Source: Pseudarthrobacter enclensis
GTDB lineage: Bacteria; Actinomycetota; Actinomycetes; Actinomycetales; Micrococcaceae
DNA: 64,000 bases
Reading direction: 5' to 3'
Assembly: GCF_001457025.1 (NCBI RefSeq)
Contig: NZ_KQ758603.1
Coordinates: forward strand, 83,943-147,942
Position numbers and translations under genes: made by a program. Positions 35,437 to 43,442 of this stretch are shown here, piece by piece; position 1 is the first letter of the stretch; every line of letters starts with the position of its first letter. The notes under the pieces are model-generated. The model was not told the DNA's origin. It saw only the letters and a list, made by a program, of their open reading frames with translations, and did not search any database.

Positions 35437-35706
35437 CTAGGCCCGTCGGCCGCTGCGGTTCATGACGGCACCGTAGATCAGCAGAACAATGATCGATCCG
35501 AGGATGGCCAGCAGCCAGGTGCGGAGGTCGAAGAACTCGGCCAAACCGCCGCCGAAGATCAGGGATCCGATCCAGCCACCGAGGATGGCGCCGACTACGC
35601 CCAGGACCATGGTCACCAGCCAGCCACCGCCTTGACGGCCCGGCAGGATTGCCTTCGCAATGGCGCCTGCAATCAAGCCCAAGATGAGAAATCCGAGAAT
35701 GCCCAT
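35437..35706 (-). CDS. GlsB/YeaQ/YmgE-family stress membrane protein
   Basis: An 89-residue protein starting MGILGFLILGLIAGAIAKAI, with an AAGGAG site 7 nt upstream. Three glycine-rich helices (GFLILGLIAGAIAKAILPG, TMVLGVVGAILGGWIGSLIFGG, LLAILGSIIVLLIYGAV) match the transglycosylase-associated/GlsB family, which is induced by general stress in many bacteria. The molecular role is unknown. An AGCGTGCTTAC half-site 60-70 nt upstream resembles the palindrome before the YsnF-type gene at 49731. Confidence 0.9.
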   Translation of the reverse strand: MGILGFLILGLIAGAIAKAILPGRQGGGWLVTMVLGVVGAILGGWIGSLIFGGGLAEFFDLRTWLLAILGSIIVLLIYGAVMNRSGRRA

Positions 35707-35914
35707 GCTGTCACTCCTTATTAGTAAGTTGTGCCGTGCCCCCATCTCCGGTTCCCTAATTCAATCAGCGTGCTTACCTGTCTGCAAGGCTTTGAATATC
35801 ACAGGATGACTGTCAGTTTGGCGCCGTAAACGCGCAGGCCGGGGCGGGTTTTGGGCCGTGGATAGGATGAAGTGTCCCCTCAGGGCGAGCAAAGAACCAG
35901 CAAGGAGCCCCGGC

Positions 35915-36781
35915 ATGTCCAGCCAGAACACCGCCCGGCCACGTGCCGTTTTCCTCGACATCGACGGAACGTACGCAGACCACGGGCTCGCCCCGGAAGC
36001 GCACGTGGAGGCCGTCCGCGGGGCGCGACGCCGCGGCCATCTGGTCTTTGTCTGCACCGGCCGCCCGCTGTCCATGGTGCCGGACCACATCCTGGCAGCG
36101 GGGTTCGACGGCGTGATCACCGGCGCGGGTGCGCGGGTGGACATGAACGGGGAGGTGCTGAAGGACAGCAGGTTCTCCCCGGAGACCGCAGCCCTGATCG
36201 TGGACACCCTGGACGCCCACGATGTGGCCTACATCCTCGAAGCTCCCGAGGCGCTGCACGGCCGGACCGGGGTGGACGAGCGGCTCCGCCGGGTGCTGAC
36301 GCCCGTGTTCGCCGGCCGGTCCCGCCATGACGGTTTGCTCAGCACGGACGTGGACCCGGTGGAGGACATCCTGAGGCCGGTCCGGTACAGCGACGACCTC
36401 CGCGGTGCCTCGTTCGCCAAGATCTCCTGCTTTGATTCGCCGGTGCCGCTGGGCCGGCTGATGGATGTGATCGGCCCCGAGGCGGGCCTTATTCCCAGTT
36501 CTCTGTCCGCCCTGGGCGAGAGCGCCGGGGAGATCTTCATGGCCGGCACCCATAAGGCGGTGGGCATCCGGGTGGTGCAGGAGCGGTTGGGCCTGGAGCG
36601 TGCGGACATCGTGGCCATCGGCGACAGCGCCAACGATATCGAGATGCTGGAATATGCAGGTGTCGGCATTGCCGTGGAGGGCGGGCACCCGTCGGTGCTG
36701 GCCGTCGCCGACCAGGTCACCCCGGGCCCGGCCGGCAACGGCGTGGCATTGGCCCTGGCCGGACTCGGGCTCCTGGACTGA
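35915..36781 (+). CDS. HAD-family (Cof-type) phosphatase
   Basis: 288 residues from ATG 35915 (AAGGAGCC site). Motif I FLDIDGTYAD supplies the nucleophile Asp, motif II is VCTGRP, and motifs III/IV are THKAVGIRVV and GDSANDIEML. The large alpha/beta cap between II and III is the Cof/type IIB form. Such enzymes dephosphorylate sugar phosphates or cofactors; substrate is not predictable. It is a single gene, divergent from the GlsB-type gene and convergent with the large hydrolase gene. Confidence 0.9.
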   Translation: MSSQNTARPRAVFLDIDGTYADHGLAPEAHVEAVRGARRRGHLVFVCTGRPLSMVPDHILAAGFDGVITGAGARVDMNGEVLKDSRFSPETAALIVDTLDAHDVAYILEAPEALHGRTGVDERLRRVLTPVFAGRSRHDGLLSTDVDPVEDILRPVRYSDDLRGASFAKISCFDSPVPLGRLMDVIGPEAGLIPSSLSALGESAGEIFMAGTHKAVGIRVVQERLGLERADIVAIGDSANDIEMLEYAGVGIAVEGGHPSVLAVADQVTPGPAGNGVALALAGLGLLD

Positions 36782-36853
36782 AGGGTCGGACCAGCGGACC
36801 GGCCGCACGACCCAACCCGCTGGGACGGGCTCACGGCGTGAAGCGTTCCGGGG

Positions 36854-39800
36854 TCAGCCGGCCCGCTCGATCAGCCGCATGACCCCGGTCAGCGTGGCAG
36901 CGTAGGACGGGTCCGTGGCGTAGCCGGCGGCGGCCACAGCCCGGGCGAAGGCGTACGGATCTGCCGTGTGCTCAAACGCGGGGCGGTAGCGGGCGTTGCG
37001 CCGCAGGAAGCTTCCGTGGTCCGCGAACGATTCCTCCGCTGACGCGTACGCCCGGAACCAGTCCAGCACCACGTAGGCGTACTTGCCGTCCGGCCGCCGG
37101 GTCACCGAGATCACCTGCGGGAACTTGCCGTTGGGATGGCTGAGGACCTCGCGGGTCTGCAGGAGCTGCCGCTGCGGCTCAGGCAGTGTGGCCTTGGCCT
37201 TGATGCCGAAGAAGTTGAACCGCGGCGCCTTCTTGCCCCAGCCCGATTCCAGCGCCGCCTGGCCCAGCGTCACCAGCCAGGGCACTCCGCTGGCCTGTTC
37301 GCCGCGGCGCGCCTGCGGTCCATACCGGTCCACGAACTCCCGGACGTGCGGCGGCACGTTCCCCCGGGGTACGGGCGGAGTGGGTGCCGGCGGCTTGGGC
37401 GCCGTGTTCTGGCCGCCGCCGAGTCCCGGGACCCCGCCGGCGAACAGCGGGCTGGGGTTGCGGGCCCCCTCCCAGCTCAGGTCAACGTGGATGTGGTCGG
37501 TGTGTTTGTTGGGCTGCGTGTAGGGCCGCCAGCCGTCGGCGCGGCGGGCCCAGCTCCACTGGTTGTGGTTCCAAATGATGTAGGCCACCTGAAGCTCAAC
37601 GGCGTTGCTCTGCATCCAGGCGACATAAGCCTCGGCCTGGGCTTTTTCCGCCAGCCGGTCCACCCGGGCGTAAAGGTCCACGGAGCGGCCCTCGCCGTGC
37701 AGCGACGGCGTTCCTGCCTCCGTCTTGCGGCAATTGAACGTTCCGGCCTGCCGTCCCGTCAGCCGCTTCCACTGTTCTGCCATGGCCCGGGCACCGGGCT
37801 GCGCGCCGGCGGCGCAGCGGACGAACGTTCCGCGGACCACGCGTCCGGCCGCCCGGTCCGAGGTCTGCGGGGCGGGCGCCGGGGCGGGGGCGTCCTTGCG
37901 CGCCGCACGATGGGCATTGATCGCCGCCACCGCGGCGGTCCCGGCGGCTCCGGAAAGGTACGTCCACGCGGCCCAGGTTCCCCGCACGTCCACATGCGCG
38001 AAGCCGGCCCCGATGCCCACTCCGATCCCGTCGCCCAGCACATCCACGGCCGCCTTGGCGATGTCCAGTCCGGACATGCCCGCTACGGTCACGTCGGCCG
38101 CCTGTCCGCTGCAGTGCCTGCTGAGCGTGGGTTTATTCGGCGGATTGGCGTTGCGGTACACGGCCACATTGCGTTCCCAGGACCGGTAGCCGGAGGTGAT
38201 GCGGACCGGCCGGCCAACCCTGTCGCGGAGTTTCTGCAGGGCGGCCACGAGGGCGGGCGAGATGCGGGCCTTGTCCGCGTACTGGTTTCCGCTGAACACC
38301 AGCTCGCCCACGGTGAAGTTGGGGGACAGCTTCATCTTCCGCAGCGCCGCGCCGGTTTCGTACAGCGGGAGGCCGGTGTTGTTGGGGTCCCAGTGCTCCT
38401 CGCCCTCGCCGGTCCGTCCGGAGGTGACGCTGAGCGTGGTCCCGGAGGGGAAGGCTTCGTGCTCGCCGATGTCCTCCGCTTCGGACTGCGCCGCGGCCAG
38501 TTCCCACTCGCCGGCCTCGGCGCTGCCGGATTCGGTGGCGGCAGGTTCTGCGGCCTCCTGCGGGGCAGGGGAAAGGACGACGCCGTCCGCTTCCTCCTCG
38601 AAGGATGCTGCGGTTGGTGAGCCCGGGCCGGAGTCCGTTTCCCGGCCGCCGTCTTCGTCGAAGCGCCAGCCGGTGTCCGCGAAGTGGAGTTCGCCGCCGC
38701 TGGATTCGGCCTCCCGCAGGGTGGCGCCGGGCAGCGCGGCAGCGGGATCGGCCAGGAGCCGCCAGCCGAAGCGCCGTGGGATGTCGTTGTGCGGCACCCT
38801 GGTGGACTCCACCTTGAAGGACGCCGGGGCGCCGAAGGCCTTCAGCGACTTGGCCACGCGCTCGCTGTTGCGGGCCGTGGGCTCACTCGCGCGGTACACC
38901 ACCCGCAGCGCACCGCTTCCGGTGCCCGCCCGGCGTCGTGCCCATTCGATCAGGGCTGAAGGATCGGAGTAGAGCGCATCGAACGTGTGCACCTCGTCCG
39001 GGTCGGTGTGCTTGAGGATGGCCATCAGCGGGGCGCCGCCGCCGGAATGGGCCGTGATGATCAGCTTTCCCTGCGCCGCGTTGGTCCCCGCATGCCGGTT
39101 GAAGGCCTCCAGTGCGGTGGCCACGAGCTGCTGCAGGGCTCCGGGCCTGGCAAGCGCCGGGAAGGAGTAGCCGGAACCGCTGTTGCCGCCAAAGTAGTGG
39201 CCCCGGGGGAGGACCGCCAGGGTGGGAGCCGAACGGCCGGCAGTTCCCGGGTTTTCGGGATCCGAGAAATCAAGCCCGCTGGCCGGTTCCTTGTCGCGGA
39301 TGATGTTCATGGCCGCCCGCCGGCCGGAGTAGCCGTGCAGGTGGACCACCACGTCCACCGCCGCGGTTCCCTGGGGCATGCTGTTCCACTTCAGCAGCAG
39401 GTCAGGGCTGGTCCCTTTGTGGGCGCGGAGCAGGGGCAGGCGGTCCACCACCAGGCGGCCCGGGGACAGCATCCCCGGCTGGTCCTCCGCGGACAGCCCT
39501 GCCGGCGCTTCAGGGGATTCGGTGCCGGCTAACTCCATGCCGGCTTCCGGCGCGGCCGCACCAAAATCCTCCTGGACCTCCCAGGTGCTGGCGCCGCCGT
39601 CGAATTCTTCCCCGTTCAGCTCCGCGGCACCTGCCCACTCCTGGAATGCAAGGTCTTCCTGGCCTCCCCAGGAGAGGTTCTCGTAGTCCTCCGCTGCTGC
39701 GGCCTCTTCACTGCCCCCGGCGGTGGATCGCGCACCCGGGGATTCTCCAAAGGCCGCGGCCTCGTCGAAGTCCGCACCGACGGCGTTGTCAAGGTTCTCT

Positions 39801-39922
39801 CCGCTGTCCGGCCGTTCCTGGAACGAAAAGACGTCCTGCTTCACCGGCCAGCCGGCATGTTCCTGCTGCGCGTCGCCGTTGCCGTTGAGGGCGAACAGTT
39901 GCGCCACCGTGAAGTCCTCCAT
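36854..39922 (-). CDS. 1022-residue multi-domain hydrolase: esterase-like, two M15-like peptidases, glucosaminidase
   Basis: It starts MEDFTVAQLF with no signal peptide. Residues 1-155 are acidic and aromatic-rich (ENLSWGGQEDLAFQEW). Residues 185-395 form an alpha/beta-hydrolase-like domain with VHLHGYSG and nucleophile elbow AHSGGG (S293); D315 and H378 could complete a triad. Residues 535-660 are an M15 D,D-carboxypeptidase-like domain with SGYRS, H603-x6-D610 and H643-x-D645. Residues 698-820 are a second M15/ARB_07466-like domain with H742-x6-D749 and HIHVD (H812). Residues 860-1022 are a FlgJ/LytD-type glucosaminidase with E892. It is the last gene of the operon from 45952. Action on peptidoglycan is inferred; how it would reach the wall is unclear. 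Confidence 0.85.
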   Translation of the reverse strand: MEDFTVAQLFALNGNGDAQQEHAGWPVKQDVFSFQERPDSGENLDNAVGADFDEAAAFGESPGARSTAGGSEEAAAAEDYENLSWGGQEDLAFQEWAGAAELNGEEFDGGASTWEVQEDFGAAAPEAGMELAGTESPEAPAGLSAEDQPGMLSPGRLVVDRLPLLRAHKGTSPDLLLKWNSMPQGTAAVDVVVHLHGYSGRRAAMNIIRDKEPASGLDFSDPENPGTAGRSAPTLAVLPRGHYFGGNSGSGYSFPALARPGALQQLVATALEAFNRHAGTNAAQGKLIITAHSGGGAPLMAILKHTDPDEVHTFDALYSDPSALIEWARRRAGTGSGALRVVYRASEPTARNSERVAKSLKAFGAPASFKVESTRVPHNDIPRRFGWRLLADPAAALPGATLREAESSGGELHFADTGWRFDEDGGRETDSGPGSPTAASFEEEADGVVLSPAPQEAAEPAATESGSAEAGEWELAAAQSEAEDIGEHEAFPSGTTLSVTSGRTGEGEEHWDPNNTGLPLYETGAALRKMKLSPNFTVGELVFSGNQYADKARISPALVAALQKLRDRVGRPVRITSGYRSWERNVAVYRNANPPNKPTLSRHCSGQAADVTVAGMSGLDIAKAAVDVLGDGIGVGIGAGFAHVDVRGTWAAWTYLSGAAGTAAVAAINAHRAARKDAPAPAPAPQTSDRAAGRVVRGTFVRCAAGAQPGARAMAEQWKRLTGRQAGTFNCRKTEAGTPSLHGEGRSVDLYARVDRLAEKAQAEAYVAWMQSNAVELQVAYIIWNHNQWSWARRADGWRPYTQPNKHTDHIHVDLSWEGARNPSPLFAGGVPGLGGGQNTAPKPPAPTPPVPRGNVPPHVREFVDRYGPQARRGEQASGVPWLVTLGQAALESGWGKKAPRFNFFGIKAKATLPEPQRQLLQTREVLSHPNGKFPQVISVTRRPDGKYAYVVLDWFRAYASAEESFADHGSFLRRNARYRPAFEHTADPYAFARAVAAAGYATDPSYAATLTGVMRLIERAG

Positions 39923-39940
39923 GGCCCTTCCTCCCCGGTC

Positions 39941-41257
39941 CTAGACTTTGGCCTTGGTGCCGTTGCTCGACGGCACGAACACCGGAGCCGACGCCGCCGG
40001 CGTGGGCTCGGGCAGGCGCAGCGGCTGGGCGGGGCGCTTGGCATCCGGGCTCACGGACACCACGGTGGGGTCCTTGATCCGCGTCCCGGTGGCCGACTGC
40101 CAGAGGTCGATGATCCTGATCATGGCGTCCGCCACCACAGGGTTGGGGACCATGTTGGAGTGGTAGAGCATCTCGGCGTCTGATTCGTCGTTGAACGCCC
40201 CGTTCTCGATGAACCACATCAGCGGCGAGAGCAGCCCGGCGAGTTCGAACAGTTCCCTGGTTTCGCGCGGCGGGTTGATCCCCACCCGCGCGCCGATGGC
40301 CGCCAGCCGGTCGGCAGGGTTGCCGTTGACGCCGGCTTCCGCTTTGAGGTCCTTCACCACGGGCGTCTCGTACTCCACCGTCAGGTGCATCCAGTTGAGC
40401 ATGCTGACGTAGGCGAATTCCTCCTGGGCCAGCATGCCGCCGCGCCGCCGCATGGTCAGCATCTCCGAGAGGGACTGGCACAGGTAGGCAATGTAGGACC
40501 TGTCCGTGGCGTTGGGGCCACCCTGGTTCCTGTCGTTGAGGATGCCCTGCCAGACCTGCCGCAGCAGTTCCTCCCAGATGTCGAAGAAGCGGGCGTTGCT
40601 GCCGGCACCCACGTCCTTCTTCCACGGCTGCCCGTCCAGCGGCGGCCCCAGCGGGGTGGCCAGCGGTGCGTGGGAGAGGTCGCGGCCGAACATGCGCCAG
40701 TACGCGTTCCGGCGGTTCACGCGGGCGTCCGGCCGCAGCTGGCTGCTGACCCCCAGAATGTGGAAGGCCGGGGGATCGCGGAAGAACAGCTCCTCGGTGT
40801 TCCGGGCCCACACCAAGGTCTGCACGGAAGGCGGTGCCAGGGTTTCGCCCACCTTGTAGCGCCGGACCACCTCGCCGAGAATCTCCACGATGCCTGTGTT
40901 CTCCAGCAGGAACGCGTAGATGAGGTGGTCCCAGGGGAGGGGCTGGGTGGTTCCGAGCAGCGGCGGGACGTTGTAGCCCGGCGGAATGGCGGTGCCCTGG
41001 GTGATGGCGCTCGGGTAGGCGGACAACAGCAGCGGCGGCATCTTGAGCGCATTAATGACGGCCTGCTGCCCGGTGGTGGCGGAGAGCGTGGGTCCCGGAT
41101 TGGGGAAGTACTTGACCACGCCATTGACCGCAAACACTTCCTCCAGCCAGCGGCTGAGCTGCCGCGGGTTGTGGGCGAACACCACGTCCGGGTTGGGCGT
41201 TGCGGCGGGGTTCAGCAGGGTGGGATCGACAACCAGCCTGGCTAGCGTACGGAACAT
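39941..41257 (-). CDS. Unknown 438-residue protein of the hydrolase operon
   Basis: It starts MFRTLARLVVDPTLL after a GGAGG site; the longer frame upstream overlaps the preceding gene in another frame. It is predicted mostly helical, with no membrane segment or signal peptide and a Pro/Ala-rich disordered C-terminus (from about residue 400). Segments such as WDHLIYAFLLENTGIVEILGEVVRRYKVGE, FFDIWEELLRQVWQGILNDR and PVVADAMIRIIDLWQS look like a conserved core, but I recognise no domain. It is separated from its neighbours by 18 and 28 nt, so it is co-transcribed with them. Confidence 0.75.
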   Translation of the reverse strand: MFRTLARLVVDPTLLNPAATPNPDVVFAHNPRQLSRWLEEVFAVNGVVKYFPNPGPTLSATTGQQAVINALKMPPLLLSAYPSAITQGTAIPPGYNVPPLLGTTQPLPWDHLIYAFLLENTGIVEILGEVVRRYKVGETLAPPSVQTLVWARNTEELFFRDPPAFHILGVSSQLRPDARVNRRNAYWRMFGRDLSHAPLATPLGPPLDGQPWKKDVGAGSNARFFDIWEELLRQVWQGILNDRNQGGPNATDRSYIAYLCQSLSEMLTMRRRGGMLAQEEFAYVSMLNWMHLTVEYETPVVKDLKAEAGVNGNPADRLAAIGARVGINPPRETRELFELAGLLSPLMWFIENGAFNDESDAEMLYHSNMVPNPVVADAMIRIIDLWQSATGTRIKDPTVVSVSPDAKRPAQPLRLPEPTPAASAPVFVPSSNGTKAKV

Positions 41258-41285
41258 CGTGGGCCTCCAAAGGGGATTCGTGGTT

Positions 41286-42044
41286 TCAGCGCCGGTAGGG
41301 GATGCCAAACGCAATGGGCAGGGCCCGGCCGTCCAGCAGCTCCACGTACTGGACCTGGTCCGTTGCCAGGTCCAGGCTCCTGTTCTGCAGCGACCCCACC
41401 TGGACGAGGTCCCGCGGAGTGTTGTCCAGGTACTGGATGCCCACAGTGGCCGCACCGGACGGGAACGGCGCCTTGAAGGTCATGCGGTAGCGGACGGAGC
41501 CGGCGCCGGACGCCGCGGGTACCGTGGTGATCTCCGGCGGCTCCATCAGGGAGTCGTCGCGCCCGGTCCGGGTGCGCTTGCGGCTGCCCAGCACGTTGCT
41601 GAGCGCGTTGAACTGCAGCCCCAGCAGCAGTTGGCCGGGATCTGCGTCCACCCGGCGGCCGCCCACCGGTCCGGGCGGCTTGGCCTCGGCCTGCCGGTTG
41701 ATCTTCTCCAGCAGTTCGGCGTCCCGTTGCCGGCGCGCCTGCTGTTCCTCCACCATGTTCCTGACCAGCACGTAGTCGGCTTCCCGCAGCTCGGCCTGCG
41801 CTTCGAACAGGCTGCGCTGCTCCGCGAAGACCTCCTTCATGACGGCGGCCATTTGCCCGCTGAGGGCCGTGGCCACTGCGAGGGTGAATTCTTCGGCGGC
41901 TGCCTGCGCGCCGGCAGCGTCCTGCGCCGTGCCCGCCTGGGTGGCCTGTCCTTCCTTGCCGGCCTGGCCTGACTGGTTGGGCTGGGCGGTTTTGGCCGAG
42001 GTCCGGCCTGACGTGCGGGCGTTGCCCGTCTCCTCCTGTGCCAT
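41286..42044 (-). CDS. Unknown 252-residue coiled-coil protein of the hydrolase operon
   Basis: Residues 1-50 are low-complexity (Gln/Ala/Thr/Gly). Residues 50-120 form a likely coiled coil (LSGQMAAVMKEVFAEQRSLFEAQAELREADYVLVRNMVEEQQARRQRDAELLEKI). The C-terminal 90 residues are beta-rich (RYRMTFKAPFPSGAATVGIQYLDNTPRDLVQVG ... LPIAFGIPYRR). The coil could mediate oligomerisation. No signal peptide and no recognised family. It lies 39 nt after the putative metalloprotease gene. Confidence 0.7.
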   Translation of the reverse strand: MAQEETGNARTSGRTSAKTAQPNQSGQAGKEGQATQAGTAQDAAGAQAAAEEFTLAVATALSGQMAAVMKEVFAEQRSLFEAQAELREADYVLVRNMVEEQQARRQRDAELLEKINRQAEAKPPGPVGGRRVDADPGQLLLGLQFNALSNVLGSRKRTRTGRDDSLMEPPEITTVPAASGAGSVRYRMTFKAPFPSGAATVGIQYLDNTPRDLVQVGSLQNRSLDLATDQVQYVELLDGRALPIAFGIPYRR

Positions 42045-42083
42045 GACGGCGGTCCTTTCGTTGCTGCTGGTGCCTACGGTGGG

Positions 42084-43442
42084 TCAGGCTGCGGCGGCCA
42101 CCGCGCCGCCGATCCGTCGAAGCCAAAGTTCTGTGCCGTCGTCGTGCGCGGCCGTTGTCCCGGCCGTTGGCCCGGCGCTGGACACCGCCCGGCCGTCCGG
42201 CACTGCGTGGCCCTGAATGACCGTCCACGCCAGCACGCGCATGGCCTCCAGGCGCTGCAGGTACGTGGAGGTGTAGAGGGAAGCGCCGGCGCGTTCCGCG
42301 AGCCGGGCCAGCTCTGCGGGGGCAACGGCGCGCGGGTCCGCGATGGCGCTGAGCGCCGCACCGCCGAACGCGCGCAGCGGTGTCCGCGTGCAGGTGTCCG
42401 CAAGCGCCGGGAGATTCGCCAGGCTGGCCTTGGCCACCACCTGGACGTCCCGGCCGGCGCGCGAGAGCGGGTGGCGGAGCAGCCAGGTGCGGGCGATGCC
42501 GTCCCACGGGCCGGGCCCGAACCAGGAGCGGCACAGCCCGGCGTTGAAGAGCACCCGGATCCAGCCGAAAGGATGGGGGTCGCCGGCCGGCATCCGGAAG
42601 ACTTTGCTGCTGGGGCCGTCCACCACCGTGGCCAGCGCGGGCAGCGGCGCGTATCCCAGCAGCACAAAGGCGTACACGTCGGCGGCCACCTCGCTGGCCC
42701 AGCTGCGCCAGGTTTCGGCGGCCAGGACCGAGACGGGGGCCATCCGTTCGTACAGGGCAGCCCCCAGTTCCCCGGTCCAGCCGGTCATGTGCGCCACCTG
42801 GTGCCCGGTCTCGTGGACCAGTGAGGTGGGCCGCCACATGTTGTGGCGGGTGATCTTGATGGCCGCCACGGGGGACAGGGAAGCGTCCCACAGCCGGGCG
42901 CCCGAGCGGAGGATGGAGGCGCCCAGGCCCTTGTCCAGGTATGTCAGCACCGGCGGCGCTTCCATGCCCAGCGGCCGCAGCACCCGGTCCATGCTGTCCA
43001 CGGCGAGGGCATCGAGTCCGCGCAGGACCGCGCCGAGGCGGGGACTGGTCCTGGTGTTGACGGCGTCGCCGTAGAAGTCCAGGACCGTCTCCACCTGCTC
43101 GTAGCGGCGCCTGAGCCGCAGCAGCGCCGTCTTGACCGCTGCCAGGTCGTCCGGCTCCGCCGCCGTGGCCAGGCGTGAACTGAGCGCACCGGCTTCGGCC
43201 GCCACCCCCGTGGCAACAGCCCGCAGGCTGGAGCGAAGGCTCAGTCCCACGTAGCTTTCCAGGGACTGCCACGCCGCCGCGGACGCCAGCACTTCCAGGT
43301 CCGTCAGGGAGGTGCCGGCCCGGAGCCAGTGCCGGACTTCAAGGGCCAGGGCGTCCTTTTCGGCCAGGAAGTCATCGGTCCGGAGGGCAGCTGTCCGGGG
43401 GCCGGCTGTCCCGGGGCCGGCGGGCCGGGTGTCATAGGGCAC
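42084..43442 (-). CDS. Putative zinc metalloprotease of the hydrolase operon
   Basis: 452 residues from GTG 43442, which has a GGTGGAAG site; an ATG at 43460 gives 6 more residues. The motif HETGH (residues 210-214) with E251 and D255 in ASEVAAD, 37 residues later, is a gluzincin-like zinc site (HExxH plus downstream E). No signal peptide or membrane helix is seen. The N-terminal 150 residues are helical and Ala/Leu-rich. It overlaps the upstream 752-residue gene by about 11 nt, implying translational coupling. The protease function is inferred from the motif only. Confidence 0.7.
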   Translation of the reverse strand: MPYDTRPAGPGTAGPRTAALRTDDFLAEKDALALEVRHWLRAGTSLTDLEVLASAAAWQSLESYVGLSLRSSLRAVATGVAAEAGALSSRLATAAEPDDLAAVKTALLRLRRRYEQVETVLDFYGDAVNTRTSPRLGAVLRGLDALAVDSMDRVLRPLGMEAPPVLTYLDKGLGASILRSGARLWDASLSPVAAIKITRHNMWRPTSLVHETGHQVAHMTGWTGELGAALYERMAPVSVLAAETWRSWASEVAADVYAFVLLGYAPLPALATVVDGPSSKVFRMPAGDPHPFGWIRVLFNAGLCRSWFGPGPWDGIARTWLLRHPLSRAGRDVQVVAKASLANLPALADTCTRTPLRAFGGAALSAIADPRAVAPAELARLAERAGASLYTSTYLQRLEAMRVLAWTVIQGHAVPDGRAVSSAGPTAGTTAAHDDGTELWLRRIGGAVAAAA

